A DNA stretch of 64,000 bases from Moritella sp. (GCF_013215705.1 NZ_JABSQR010000001.1:16677-80676); one strand, 5' to 3'; shown: positions 19,091-28,290, numbered from the stretch's first letter. Program-made: numbers and translations. Notes: generated by a model not told the origin, from the sequence alone.

Positions 19091-21019
19091 ATGAAAAAAG
19101 TACTGCTTGGTATTGGCGGGCTCATTGCGATAATTTTTATCGTGAGTGTTATTGCAATTAAATTCCTGGTTAATGAAGAATTAATTAAAGATAATTTGAT
19201 TGAGCAAGTAAAGCAATTGACTAAACAAGACGTCACGATTGAAGGGGACTTACATTTAACCTTTTATCCACAGATTGGTTTTGAATTAGGCAAACTTACC
19301 TTATTTAATCAACATGAATATGCAGACTCGAAACAAATTGAAGTGAAGAGTGTGCATGCCGCCGTTGAGCTTATGTCGCTATTGACTAAAACAATTGTGG
19401 TAACGAATGTGCAAGTTGATGGCTTAACAGTGAATGTGGAGACGTTAGCTGATGGCCGTAATAACATGGATGAGTTACTTGCTAGATTAGCGCCGCCAGA
19501 AAAGCCATTATCAAACGAAGATATTCAAGCGATTAAGGTAACAGCAGAAGGCGAGATTGCCAAAAGTGAATATCAATTTGTAGTTAAAGGGGTGAATATA
19601 ACCAACGCCCAGTTATCTTTGAATAATCGCCAAGACGGCACCTATCATAAATTGTCTGACAGCAGCTTAAATATTGGCGAATTTGCCTTTGGTAAGCCTG
19701 TTGCGATCACATTAGCTGCAAGCTATCGTACCAATGAGTTAACCGCTAAATTAAATACCAGCATGGTACTCACCGTTGATGAGCAATTTAACCAAATAAA
19801 ATTAGCACAGCTGGATAATAAACTCGCGTTAACTGGCAAGTTACTACCTCGCCCAGAAATGACTATTTCACTGCAAGGTGACCTGACCTATGACAATGCT
19901 TATAAAACAGTAACATTTGTAGGGCTTAAATTAGCTGTCGATGAACTGACCGTCACTGGTGATTTGTCTGTCGATGTATTTTCAAAGCCGAGTATTGAAT
20001 ACAACCTCGCAATGAATACCCTTGTCGTTGATGATTGGCTGCCTAAGGCTGAACCTGTATCTGCAAAGAATAAATCAACAAATAACGAATCAGCGGCTAA
20101 AGGCACAGCAGGTCAAACGGGTAAAAAACAACAAGTAGAAGTTGAACCGGATCTTAGTGCGCTATCAAGTGTTAATCAAAAAGGGACATTGACGATCACT
20201 CAAATTAAGCAAGGCGAGTATGTCTTGGATAATATTAAGCTACAAAGTGAGTTAAAAGATGGTGTATTCCAGTTAACGAGACTGTCGTCTGATCTTTATG
20301 AAGGCAAGTTAATGGTTAAGGCCCTGTTAGACAGTAATAAGAAGCCTGCGGTATTCAATATTAATAGTACGCTGGAAAAAGTACAGTCAGAGCAATTAGT
20401 CACAATCGCGGCAGGTAAAAAAATGCTGACCGGTTTGGTTGATGTAGACGTGCGTTTAAGCGGTAAAGGTTTAACCATGACCAAGTTGAAGTCGATGACT
20501 AAGGGTACGATTAATACCACGTTTTCTGATGGCGCTGTGTTAGGGATTAATGTGGCACAAGAAGTGCGTAAAGCGATTGCTATGTTTAGCAAGAAACCTG
20601 TCGGTAATGCGGATCAAAGTGAACAGACAGATTTCAGCGCGATGGTAGCAAACTTTAAACTCGGTGGTGGTAAGTTAACATCGACGAAGATCGATTTGGC
20701 TTCACCTGCGATCAAGGTTGATGGCCAGGGCTATGCAGATCTGATGCGTGAAAAACTTGATTTTACTTTTGGCGCCTCAGTGGCCGAAAATATTGGTGGT
20801 CAATCGAGTTCAACAATGAAGGCTATTCGTGACTTGCGTCTTCCTGTCGAAGTGAAAGGCAGCTTTGCAGCGCCAAGTATTAAAGTTGATTTCGGTGATA
20901 TTACTAAACAAGTCATTGAGCTTGAAAAAGATAAACTGATTAATAAGTATCTTGGATCCGACGAAGACAAGAATAAAATTAAGAATAAAATATTTAGAGG
21001 TTTGAAAAAACTATTCTAA
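19091..21019 (+). CDS. AsmA-family envelope protein
   Basis: A 642-aa protein with a single N-terminal membrane anchor (LGIGGLIAIIFIVSVIAIKF) followed by a long beta-rich periplasmic region typical of AsmA/TamB-like bridge proteins, which move phospholipids between membranes or tune outer-membrane assembly. The N-terminal DVTIEGDLHLTFYPQIGFELGKL and the C-terminal ...LDFTFGASVAENIGG.. segments are AsmA landmarks. A Lys/Thr/Gln-rich linker (about 320-350) separates the two halves. The start is ATG 19091. Which of the several AsmA paralogues this is cannot be decided here. Confidence 0.85.
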   Translation: MKKVLLGIGGLIAIIFIVSVIAIKFLVNEELIKDNLIEQVKQLTKQDVTIEGDLHLTFYPQIGFELGKLTLFNQHEYADSKQIEVKSVHAAVELMSLLTKTIVVTNVQVDGLTVNVETLADGRNNMDELLARLAPPEKPLSNEDIQAIKVTAEGEIAKSEYQFVVKGVNITNAQLSLNNRQDGTYHKLSDSSLNIGEFAFGKPVAITLAASYRTNELTAKLNTSMVLTVDEQFNQIKLAQLDNKLALTGKLLPRPEMTISLQGDLTYDNAYKTVTFVGLKLAVDELTVTGDLSVDVFSKPSIEYNLAMNTLVVDDWLPKAEPVSAKNKSTNNESAAKGTAGQTGKKQQVEVEPDLSALSSVNQKGTLTITQIKQGEYVLDNIKLQSELKDGVFQLTRLSSDLYEGKLMVKALLDSNKKPAVFNINSTLEKVQSEQLVTIAAGKKMLTGLVDVDVRLSGKGLTMTKLKSMTKGTINTTFSDGAVLGINVAQEVRKAIAMFSKKPVGNADQSEQTDFSAMVANFKLGGGKLTSTKIDLASPAIKVDGQGYADLMREKLDFTFGASVAENIGGQSSSTMKAIRDLRLPVEVKGSFAAPSIKVDFGDITKQVIELEKDKLINKYLGSDEDKNKIKNKIFRGLKKLF

Positions 21020-21033
21020 TTTGCGGTTAATAT

Positions 21034-21069
21034 AAAAAGCCTGTTAGTGATATCACTAACAGGCTTTTT
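21034..21069. terminator. Bidirectional terminator between AsmA gene and sbcB
   Basis: A perfect 36-bp palindrome (centre at 21051/21052) beginning AAAAAGCCTGTTAGTG and ending in TTTTT, serving the two convergent genes. Confidence 0.93.
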
Positions 21070-21101
21070 AATGCGCTCATTTTAATTTGCTTCGTTAGCT
21101 G

Positions 21102-22544
21102 TTATGCACCAATGATCTTCTGACCATAGAGGTATAGTTGCTGCAGCAGTTTCATTTTGCGTTCGTCATGACTATTTTCAATCGCCAATGCATCTAATCG
21201 GTCAAAATAGGCCGGTGCAGCGTCTTCAAGCACGCTACGGCAATGATTAAGCCATTTTTGTTGCTCAGGCATTGATAATAAATGCGGGAAGTTACGCGCA
21301 CGATAACGGAAGAACAACTCGTTAAAACGTTCATCACTGATTTTTAGTTGCAGCCCTGCTAATTGCTCGGGTGCTGTTTCGCGTAATATTTCAAAGTTAG
21401 CTTTATCCCCAGCGCTAAAGAAACCATCGTAGATCATGGCATCAACATTGTTTGATTTTGGATATTCACGATCTACTTGATAAACACCAACCACATTCTC
21501 GCGTAGCGTTGCGCTTTCTTTTAAACGTTTAAGGTTTGCTAAACAGGCGTTGCGATCAATACCTAAACGTTCGGCATTCTCAGGTAATAAGGTTTTCGCT
21601 GGTGCTAGTACTGGGCACTTATTGATATGAATAAGCTTCAGCGGAATAGGGGCTAGGTCACCGAGATCTTTCTTGGGTGTATATAAACGCTCACGTAGTT
21701 CATCTGCGCTTAATTCTAATAACGGGGTAATGTCTTGGGCTAAGTCAGCCACGATCACGGCATTATTGTTGGTCGGATGCCAAGCCAGTGGCACGACCCA
21801 GCTTGTGAAACCGCGGTCGGCACCGAACATACCACTCACATGCACTAATGGTGTCATGTTGATGATATCAATAAGTGATTCTACTTTACGCTTGCTACGC
21901 AGATTAAATAAGAAATCAAATAATTTAGGTTGTTTTTCTTTAACCAATTTAGCCATAGCAATGGTTGCGTATACATCTGATGTCGCATCATGGGCATTGG
22001 CGTGTTCAATTCCATTGGCTTTCGTTAATAGCTCAAGACGCATGCTTGGCAGGCCATCATCATTTTCTGGCCATACAATGCCTTCTGGACGCAGTGCATA
22101 ACAAGCGCGCATTAAATCAATAATATCCCAGCGTGAGTTACCATCTTTCCAGGTGTGTGCGTAAGGGTCGTAGAAGTTACGGTAGAAGATATTACGCGTT
22201 ACTTCATCATCAAAACGAATATTGTTATATCCAATAATACAGGTGTTTTTATGGCTGAACTGCGCTTCAATACGCTTACTGAATTCTGCTTCATTCACAC
22301 CTTCAGCTTGGGTTTTCTGCGGTGTGATACCTGTAATTAAAGCGGCTTCTGGCGAAGGAAGGTAATCATCGGACTGACGGCAATAAAACATATCTGGCTC
22401 GCCGATCACGTTAAAGTTCATATCGGTGCGAATGCCAGCAAATTGAGAGGGGCGATCGAGGGACGGGCTTAACCCGAAAGTCTCATAGTCATGCCAGTAA
22501 AAAGTGGGTTGGTCAGCTGCTGATTTATTCGAATTGTTATCCAT
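21102..22544 (-). CDS. sbcB: Exodeoxyribonuclease I
   Basis: A 480-aa 3'-5' single-strand DNA exonuclease of mismatch repair and recombination. The DEDD active site is visible: D and E in WHDYETFG, D in NNIRFDDE, and the HxAxxD motif in NAHDATSDVYA. The downstream SH3-like and helical domains that give the C-shaped clamp follow (ending QQLYLYGQKIIGA). The length agrees with E. coli SbcB (475 aa). The ATG at 22544 is used; the protein begins with a short polar leader before TFYWHDYETFG. Convergent with the AsmA gene. Confidence 0.96.
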   Translation of the reverse strand: MDNNSNKSAADQPTFYWHDYETFGLSPSLDRPSQFAGIRTDMNFNVIGEPDMFYCRQSDDYLPSPEAALITGITPQKTQAEGVNEAEFSKRIEAQFSHKNTCIIGYNNIRFDDEVTRNIFYRNFYDPYAHTWKDGNSRWDIIDLMRACYALRPEGIVWPENDDGLPSMRLELLTKANGIEHANAHDATSDVYATIAMAKLVKEKQPKLFDFLFNLRSKRKVESLIDIINMTPLVHVSGMFGADRGFTSWVVPLAWHPTNNNAVIVADLAQDITPLLELSADELRERLYTPKKDLGDLAPIPLKLIHINKCPVLAPAKTLLPENAERLGIDRNACLANLKRLKESATLRENVVGVYQVDREYPKSNNVDAMIYDGFFSAGDKANFEILRETAPEQLAGLQLKISDERFNELFFRYRARNFPHLLSMPEQQKWLNHCRSVLEDAAPAYFDRLDALAIENSHDERKMKLLQQLYLYGQKIIGA

Positions 22545-23274
22545 ACTACGCCTTGTTCTTATTCATTTGTATCTAATTAAATACAGCGGATATTTAATGG
22601 CTTGAAAACTCATGAATATATGCTGTTAAACGATAGTGAGAGGGTAAGCTAAGCGTGAATAGATGGCAAGTTATAAAGCCTTAGATCAAGCATGATCCAA
22701 CAATCTAAAATTCCAATTCTCAACGGTATTCGCTTCTAAGCGTGTTTTGGCCACTTCAGCCTAGATAGTGAGAGAGCAGGGATTTCTATCAATCGGGTTA
22801 GATTGGCTTTGTTTAATGGCTCACTAAAGAATAACTCACACACTTGTTTCACTGTTATTGCAGAGTCTAGTCGTTTAATTCGGATTAAAGCATCATTTTC
22901 ACTTATCATTCATGGTGTGATGAAGAGTCAGGCATTCGAGTATGTTCTTATTAATAACATTTTAGTTGCGGTGTTTTCATTTAAGTAATTCGAAACCGCA
23001 AGGAGAATAACAAAACGGATAATATCTATTTTCGAAATTGAATCGTGGCTCATTTGGTTAAAAAGTATTATTATTTTTTTGTTCGTTTCGAACACTAAAA
23101 AATTAATTTAGTCTAGTCTAAATGAAGTTGAAAGCGCATATTTATGAGTTATCACATTATTTTTAAGTTTTTTTCGTAAATATGCTTTTAATCTCAGCGG
23201 CAAAGGTATAGAATCCGCCTCCTAATTTTTCTAGAAAGCTACTAAAATGTAGCTGGTTATCTGCAAGGTAGACA
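22545..23274. other. Intergenic region with leader hairpin
   Basis: 730 bp upstream of two divergent genes. Two direct copies of GATAGTGAGAG occur at 22632 and 22764. A -10-like TATAGAAT lies at 23207-23214, and a small hairpin AGCTAC/GTAGCT at 23237-23254 sits in the probable leader of the next gene. A 61-codon ORF at 22803 with a TTG start shows no coding features and is not called. Confidence 0.4.
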
Positions 23275-23865
23275 ATGAGTCATTACACAGTTTTAGGTTT
23301 ATCAACATGGTTCGAATTAGTCGAACGCATCGGCTCAGAAGCAGAAGCCAAGACGTATTTTTCAGAAACGAAACTGGTTGAGTACAACAGCAGAACTTGT
23401 CTCGAATTAATTGAAGCCGGTATGTTGATGCATTTGAAGAATTGGTTAGCTGTACAATACCAAGAATTCAAATCAACTGGTGAACGTTTACGTCGCGAGC
23501 AAGTCTCGCAGTCTACAAACTCTGTCTCAAGTAAACTTTACTCGATAGAAGTGATTCGAACTCGTCCGCAAATGGTTGGGCAACCAGTGCCGCAACAAGT
23601 ACAACATCAAAGACAACACATTGCATCGTCACAATTTGTGACGAATCAGGTTCGTCCTGTACATGCGACCCCTGCTGCTGTGAAGCCAGAAGTTGCAAGA
23701 CCTGTTGTTGCTGCTGCACCTGTTGCGCCACCAAAGCCACGCGTAATAACGTCTAAAATGCCAGCACCAGAAAAGAAACCTGCTGCTGCATCGATGGCTA
23801 ATTTCTTTATGCGTCAGGTTCGTGCGACTAAATCTGAATTGGAAGATCGTAAGCACCATAATTAA
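23275..23865 (+). CDS. Conserved-looking protein of unknown function
   Basis: 196 aa, not recognised. The N-terminal 75 residues look folded and helical (YTVLGLSTWFELVERIGSEA). The middle is Gln/Val/Pro-rich, the section about 135-170 is Ala/Pro-rich (VVAAAPVAPPKPR) and probably disordered, and the end is basic and helical (SMANFFMRQVRATKSE). There is no signal peptide or membrane segment. The ATG at 23275 has AAGGT upstream and a good -10-like box about 60 bp before it. A structured hairpin region separates it from the next gene. It may be a nucleic-acid- or protein-binding adaptor, but that is a guess. Confidence 0.7.
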   Translation: MSHYTVLGLSTWFELVERIGSEAEAKTYFSETKLVEYNSRTCLELIEAGMLMHLKNWLAVQYQEFKSTGERLRREQVSQSTNSVSSKLYSIEVIRTRPQMVGQPVPQQVQHQRQHIASSQFVTNQVRPVHATPAAVKPEVARPVVAAAPVAPPKPRVITSKMPAPEKKPAAASMANFFMRQVRATKSELEDRKHHN

Positions 23866-23895
23866 GTAACGCTTGACGCGTACCTTAACTATGTG

Positions 23896-23961
23896 AATGA
23901 CTCAGTAGCAAGTGTTGTCCCACGACGGTGGTGATAGAACTTGGTTCTGGGTCATTTTTTT
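23896..23961 (+). terminator. Long structured terminator
   Basis: Nested pairings: AATGACTCAG (23896-23905) with CTGGGTCATT (23947-23956), inside it CAAGT with ACTTG, and inside that CCAC with GTGG, followed by seven T. More elaborate than a simple terminator, so a small structured RNA is also possible. Confidence 0.6.
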
Positions 23962-24001
23962 ATCTGCATTTTGGCAATTTATTTCTAAGTGGTATCACTT
24001 T

Positions 24002-24721
24002 ATGCGCATTCATAATGTTCATCGATTAGCAATACAGCGTTTAGCTGACAGTACCAAACCTTTCAAAGCTCGTGGCGGTAAATTAATTCGTTGTGATTAC
24101 TGCATGTTAGGCAAGCAATTTTGTATTTGTGAACACCAACCGTTAGTAAAATCGACAGCTGGCTTTATGCTGGTGATGTTTGATTATGAAATGATAAAAC
24201 CGAGTAATACAGGCCGTTTGATTGCAGATGTCATTGAAGACACATTTGCTTACCAATGGTCACGTACAGAGCCCAATCAAGAGATGATAGATATCATTAA
24301 CCAAAGTTGTTGGCAGCCATTCGTTATCTTCCCTGAAGAGTATGTGGTTGAGCGTGAGCGGGTACAAACAGGGCCATTAATAATTGAACAGGGTAAACGA
24401 CCATTATACATCCTACTTGATGGTAGCTGGCGTGAAGCGAAGAAGATGTTCAAAAAAAGCCCGTGGTTAGAAGATATACCGGTGATCTCATTTGATCCTG
24501 ACGTAGTTTCGCAGTATCAGATCCGCAAGGCGGCAAAAGACAATCAGCTTGCAACGGCAGAAGTTGCATCATTGGTGCTGGGTCATCATGGTGAAGCACT
24601 GAATGCGGATATTCTTGGCTGTTGGTTTGATGTTTTCCGCGAACGTTATCTTTCCGGCACTAAGCAACTTAATGTCGGTGTCGATGCCGCGTTGAAGCGT
24701 TTACAGACACTAACGGTTTAA
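24002..24721 (+). CDS. DTW-domain tRNA-uridine aminocarboxypropyltransferase (TapT/YfiP type)
   Basis: About 239 aa. The N-terminal cysteine cluster RCDYCMLGKQFCICEHQP and the later LDGSWREAKKMFKKSP correspond to the DTW domain (DTW-like motif D-G-S-W here). E. coli TapT makes acp3U47 in tRNA from SAM; that function is inferred by family. Start: the ATG at 24002 begins MRIHNVHRLAIQRL, as in the family; a longer in-frame ORF from 23912 would run through the preceding terminator and is rejected. Confidence 0.82.
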   Translation: MRIHNVHRLAIQRLADSTKPFKARGGKLIRCDYCMLGKQFCICEHQPLVKSTAGFMLVMFDYEMIKPSNTGRLIADVIEDTFAYQWSRTEPNQEMIDIINQSCWQPFVIFPEEYVVERERVQTGPLIIEQGKRPLYILLDGSWREAKKMFKKSPWLEDIPVISFDPDVVSQYQIRKAAKDNQLATAEVASLVLGHHGEALNADILGCWFDVFRERYLSGTKQLNVGVDAALKRLQTLTV

Positions 24722-24839
24722 TTTCACAGTACCTAGACTTAACAATAGAACCCTGACTGTCTACTGACCTTGGGGTTGTTGTTGCCAATTTTTAATGCAA
24801 TTGGTATAAGCATGTCGTTAAACAAGATAGGGAGTCGTC

Positions 24840-25595
24840 ATGAAAAGTATGTTGATCACTATGCTCGTGTTCTATATCGGTATTTGTGTTGTGTTATTCG
24901 TATTACAACGTAAATTCTTGTATTTTCCGCAACCGGCAACGCCAGTAAATGGTGTAGCAGCAATCAGCTTTGAGTCCGATGGTGAACAGTTACGTGGCTG
25001 GGTGGTTAACGAAGGGCGCGCTAAAGCGTTAATGTATTATGGCGGTAATGCCGAAAATATCGAAAACAACATCCCCTTTTTTAAGGATGTGTTACCGGAG
25101 TATAGCGTCTATCTAATTCCCTACCGAGGTTATGGCAATAGTACGGGCTCTCCCACTGAGGGACACCTCTATCATGAGGCCTTGACTATTTTCGACCGGG
25201 TAACCGTTAATCACGAACAGATAACCCTGATGGGCAGAAGTCTCGGTACTGGCATTGCTACCTATGTTGCGGCGAACCGACAAGTAACCAAGCTGGTATT
25301 GATCACTCCCTTTGATAGTATCGTCAATGTTGCTAAGTCGGTCTACTGGATGTTTCCGGTAAATCTGTTGCTTAAAGATAAATACGTGTCAATAAATCGC
25401 GTGGAAAACATTACCGCGCCAACCTATATCTTCATTGCTGAGCACGACCAGGTGATCCCTCGAGCAAGGGCTGAATCGTTAATTGCGCAGTTTGCTGATC
25501 AATTGGTGGCGACTATTCTGATCACCGGAGCCAGCCATAACGATATTTCACAGTACCAGCAATATGTCACAGAATTGAAGCGGGCGCTGGACTGA
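24840..25595 (+). CDS. Alpha/beta-hydrolase, membrane anchored
   Basis: A 251-aa protein. Residues 4-22 are a hydrophobic anchor, then a BEM46-like alpha/beta-hydrolase fold. Catalytic triad: nucleophile Ser in GRSLGTG (about 127), Asp in EHDQVIP, His in GASHNDIS. The oxyanion segment reads PYRGYGNSTGSPTE. The substrate is unknown. The ATG at 24840 follows GGGAG at the right distance. By eye its codons are richer in G+C than its neighbours, which may mark transfer. Confidence 0.82.
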   Translation: MKSMLITMLVFYIGICVVLFVLQRKFLYFPQPATPVNGVAAISFESDGEQLRGWVVNEGRAKALMYYGGNAENIENNIPFFKDVLPEYSVYLIPYRGYGNSTGSPTEGHLYHEALTIFDRVTVNHEQITLMGRSLGTGIATYVAANRQVTKLVLITPFDSIVNVAKSVYWMFPVNLLLKDKYVSINRVENITAPTYIFIAEHDQVIPRARAESLIAQFADQLVATILITGASHNDISQYQQYVTELKRALD

Positions 25596-25656
25596 TATCT
25601 AAATAGCATATATTATTTTTCATACTGATTACATTCAATATTTTTATGGATAGAAT

Positions 25657-26649
25657 ATGCAGCGAAAAAAAGAAACACAATACCCTATTCGCTGGGGCAT
25701 CATCGGCTGTGGCACTGTCACAGAATTAAAAAGCGGCCCTGCATATCAAAAAACAGATGGTTTTAAACTTGCGGCTGTAATGCGGCGTAATCTTGCTCTT
25801 GCGCAAGATTATGCGTTAAGACATAACATCGAAGCATACTCTTCAGATCCTGCAGATATTATCAATAACGATAATATTGATGCCGTGTATATCGCCACTC
25901 CCCCTGATAGTCATAAATTTTACGCCTTACAAGTGGCTGACGCGGGTAAGCCTTGCTGTATCGAAAAACCACTGGCACCCTGTTATGCGGACAGTTTGGC
26001 GATTTACAATGCGTTTAACGACAAAGACATTCCCTTATTTGTGGCTTATTATCGCCGTTCGTTACCGCGTTTTAATAAAGTGAAAGCATTACTTGAATCA
26101 GGTGCGATTGGCCAAGTAAGAACGATTAATGCGTTTTTAAATAAACCAGCCAACGCATTAGATTTATCGGGTGAGTTTAATTGGCGAACAGATAAACAAG
26201 TTGCTGTTGGTGGTTACTTTGACGATCTAGCCAGTCATGGACTTGATCTGTTTGCTTATTTGTTGGGTGATTTTGATATCGTGAAAGGGCTTGGCACCAA
26301 TCAACAAGGCCTCTACTCATCGTTAGATTCAATATCAGCATGCTGGCAGCACAAAAATGGTGTAACAGGTGTCGGAAGTTGGAATTTTGGCGGTTGTACA
26401 AGACAAGATCGGGTGCTGATCACAGGCAGTGAAGGAGAGATCAGTTTTTCTGTGTTTGATGAAATGCCCGTGACGTTACAAACTTTAACGGCACGCCAAG
26501 AGTTTGTTATCGATAACCCTGAAAATATTCAGTTATACCATGTACAGAATATGCGTGAACACCTGGTTAATCACATTGCTCATCCATCAACTGGCGAAAC
26601 GGCGTTACACACCAGTTGGGTGATGGAACAGATCTTACACAGTAAATAA
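25657..26649 (+). CDS. Gfo/Idh/MocA-family oxidoreductase
   Basis: A 330-aa NAD(P)-dependent dehydrogenase. N-terminal Rossmann fold with GIIGCGTVTE; the conserved EKPLAP motif near residue 110 contains the catalytic/cofactor lysine; the C-terminal domain carries GGYFDDLASHGLDLF. Such enzymes oxidise sugars, inositols or related polyols. The substrate is not deducible and there is no pathway neighbour. The start is ATG 25657. Followed by a 450-bp gene-free region. Confidence 0.88.
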   Translation: MQRKKETQYPIRWGIIGCGTVTELKSGPAYQKTDGFKLAAVMRRNLALAQDYALRHNIEAYSSDPADIINNDNIDAVYIATPPDSHKFYALQVADAGKPCCIEKPLAPCYADSLAIYNAFNDKDIPLFVAYYRRSLPRFNKVKALLESGAIGQVRTINAFLNKPANALDLSGEFNWRTDKQVAVGGYFDDLASHGLDLFAYLLGDFDIVKGLGTNQQGLYSSLDSISACWQHKNGVTGVGSWNFGGCTRQDRVLITGSEGEISFSVFDEMPVTLQTLTARQEFVIDNPENIQLYHVQNMREHLVNHIAHPSTGETALHTSWVMEQILHSK

Positions 26650-26853
26650 TTGCCTAGCGCTATTTCAATCAACACAGCACCGATTATTAACTCCGATGCG
26701 TATTACATTAACCGGTACGATCAAAGCGAGAAAATTAAAAATAATCATTAAAATTGAATTAGTTTTTAAAAATCGCAATTGGTTTACAAAATGTTAAATG
26801 AAATATATAAATAACTGAATGCAAAAGAATTTACATATAAAAATTTGTTATGT

Positions 26854-26868
26854 ATATGTTGTAATTAT
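26854..26868 (+). promoter_or_regulatory. Ter-like sequence (candidate Tus site)
   Basis: ATATGTTGTAATTAT agrees with the E. coli Ter core GTATGTTGTAACTAA at 12 of 15 positions, including the central TGTTGTAA. It is intergenic and about 3.8 kb from the tus homologue. One or two such matches are expected by chance in 64 kb, so this is only a candidate. Confidence 0.25.
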
Positions 26869-27018
26869 GCACGAGTGAATATTGTTTTTCTAAGCTCCAT
26901 CACACAACTACCTCTTTATTTCCATATTTATGTCGTTTTGATCATATTTATTGAATACGACATATTTACCCTATTTTATATATGTAATAGTCTGGTCAAA
27001 TGAGACAGTGTGTTTAGA

Positions 27019-27073
27019 TATACCCAAACGACTTCAGGATGCTGATTGTGCATCTTGAAGTCGTTTGGGTATA
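27019..27073. repeat. 24-bp inverted repeat with 7-nt loop (REP/MITE-like)
   Basis: The left arm 27019-27042 starts TATACCCAAACGACTTCA and the right arm 27050-27073 is its complement with one G/T mismatch. The right arm runs into TATAAT, with TTGTGC 18 bp upstream, so it may carry a promoter for the gene at 27101. Elements of this form recur in marine gammaproteobacteria (from memory). The 13-mer GTTTGGGTATAAT recurs at 54361. The preceding 26650-27018 holds nothing else but the Ter-like site. Confidence 0.75.
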
Positions 27074-27100
27074 ATTAATATGGATAAATAAGGTATTGCA

Positions 27101-27625
27101 ATGGAATCGCCCCGCAAAGAAGTCATATTCGAATACGTGCCGACGGCGCAAGAAGTAGAAACCCTGTTACTGCACACACCAGATGCTAAAATTAATATTG
27201 CGAATACTAAGCAAGCTTGTGATATTAGCCAGATCAAACACCTAACGCATTATGGTCATTGTATTAATGGCATTAATATCGAGATTGATCTATGTGACGA
27301 ATCAGAGATTGAGCCGCTATGGTCATTTCTTGAGTTGGATTTTTTAAGAATTAGTTTTGCCAGTGATGAAGTGCTTGAAGACGATTTTAAAGGGTTTCTT
27401 ACATGGCTAGAAAACGCAGACAAGCTCGAAGCCTTATCGGTAGAAATGCAGCCGTTACACCAGGAAGATGGGTTACAATTGCTGTCGATTTATTTTGCAT
27501 CCTCAAAACAATTTCCGGTTTCTTTGTTTCTCAAAACCAATGCGAGCGCAGTGACAATTCCATCACTGCCATCTTTACAGGTATTTCATCATGTAAATGT
27601 TGAGATGAGCATCCGTCGCTTTTAA
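27101..27625 (+). CDS. Hypothetical protein
   Basis: 174 aa, acidic, not recognised. No signal peptide or membrane segment. The hydrophobic-acidic alternation (IEIDLCDESEIEPLWSFLEL) suggests a compact soluble alpha/beta protein. The ATG at 27101 has AAGG 9 nt upstream, and the inverted repeat with a promoter-like right arm lies 28 bp upstream. Convergent with the MarR gene, with a strong hairpin between. Confidence 0.65.
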   Translation: MESPRKEVIFEYVPTAQEVETLLLHTPDAKINIANTKQACDISQIKHLTHYGHCINGINIEIDLCDESEIEPLWSFLELDFLRISFASDEVLEDDFKGFLTWLENADKLEALSVEMQPLHQEDGLQLLSIYFASSKQFPVSLFLKTNASAVTIPSLPSLQVFHHVNVEMSIRRF

Positions 27626-27644
27626 ATCACTATTATAGAGATTA

Positions 27645-27681
27645 GCCCGATAGCAATCATCACCGGTGATGATAATCGGGC
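27645..27681. terminator. Strong hairpin between convergent genes
   Basis: GCCCGAT...ATCGGGC encloses an 18-bp palindrome ATCATCACC/GGTGATGAT with no loop. No T tract follows, so termination efficiency is unclear. Confidence 0.5.
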
Positions 27682-27688
27682 CGGTGCA

Positions 27689-28183
27689 TTAGTTTGTGGG
27701 CTTATTTTTCGCTAACATCCGCTGCATCATAGCATCGAGTTGTTGCAGCTCATCTGCCGATAATACACTTAATCTCTTTCTTTCTTGTTGGTGTAATTTA
27801 GGCATAACAGTCTCAATTAATTGCTTACCTTTGCTGGTGAGCAGTACCAGTTTACTGCGTTTATCTTCTGGGTTATCAATTCTTTCAATCAACGCCGCTT
27901 GGCTTAAACGATTTAACACCTTAGTCAGTCCGCCAGAACTAAATATCATCGATTGGTATAGCGCTGTTGGGGATAGGCAATAGGGAGCAGGACTGCGTCG
28001 TAACGTGCTTAATACGCTGAACTCTGCACGTTGTAAATCAAAGCTCGCGACCAGTGTTTCCATCCGATGGTGAAATAGATTACTGACCTGCAGCAAGCGT
28101 AATAAAGCAGGTGATACGCCGTCAGCACACTCAGGCCAGTTATCATCCATTGCTTGTAGTATTTCGTTAATGTTATTCGTCAC
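27689..28183 (-). CDS. MarR-family transcriptional regulator
   Basis: About 164 aa with a winged helix-turn-helix: LQRAEFSVLSTLRRSPAPYCLSP.., recognition helix region SSGGLTKVLNRLSQAALIER, and wing DNPEDKRSKLVLLTSKGKQ. MarR proteins are dimeric repressors released by small ligands. The GTG at 28183 is chosen because AAGGGA lies 7 nt upstream; the in-frame ATG at 28204 would place that SD inside the gene. Divergent from an MFS exporter, with two 18-bp palindromes between, so it very probably represses both. Confidence 0.88.
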   Translation of the reverse strand: MTNNINEILQAMDDNWPECADGVSPALLRLLQVSNLFHHRMETLVASFDLQRAEFSVLSTLRRSPAPYCLSPTALYQSMIFSSGGLTKVLNRLSQAALIERIDNPEDKRSKLVLLTSKGKQLIETVMPKLHQQERKRLSVLSADELQQLDAMMQRMLAKNKPTN

Positions 28184-28228
28184 TATCTGTCCCTTAATAT
28201 GCATGCATGTCTGAACACATCCATAATA

Positions 28229-28246
28229 TATCTTGCCAGAAAGATA
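28229..28246. promoter_or_regulatory. MarR operator-like palindrome 1
   Basis: TATCTTGCCAGAAAGATA; 7 of 9 base pairs symmetric. It is nearly identical to the second copy 30 bp away, centre to centre. Confidence 0.7.
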
Positions 28247-28258
28247 AAGTCCAGTTAT

Positions 28259-28276
28259 TATCTTTCCAGGAAGATA
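28259..28276. promoter_or_regulatory. MarR operator-like palindrome 2
   Basis: TATCTTTCCAGGAAGATA, the second copy of the operator-like site, ending 14 bp before the MFS start codon and overlapping its leader. Confidence 0.7.
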
Positions 28277-28290
28277 GTTGGAGGCGTGAA

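Noticed and set aside
22803..22988. 61-codon ORF with TTG start
   Set aside because: No ribosome site, no recognisable family, and unusual composition.
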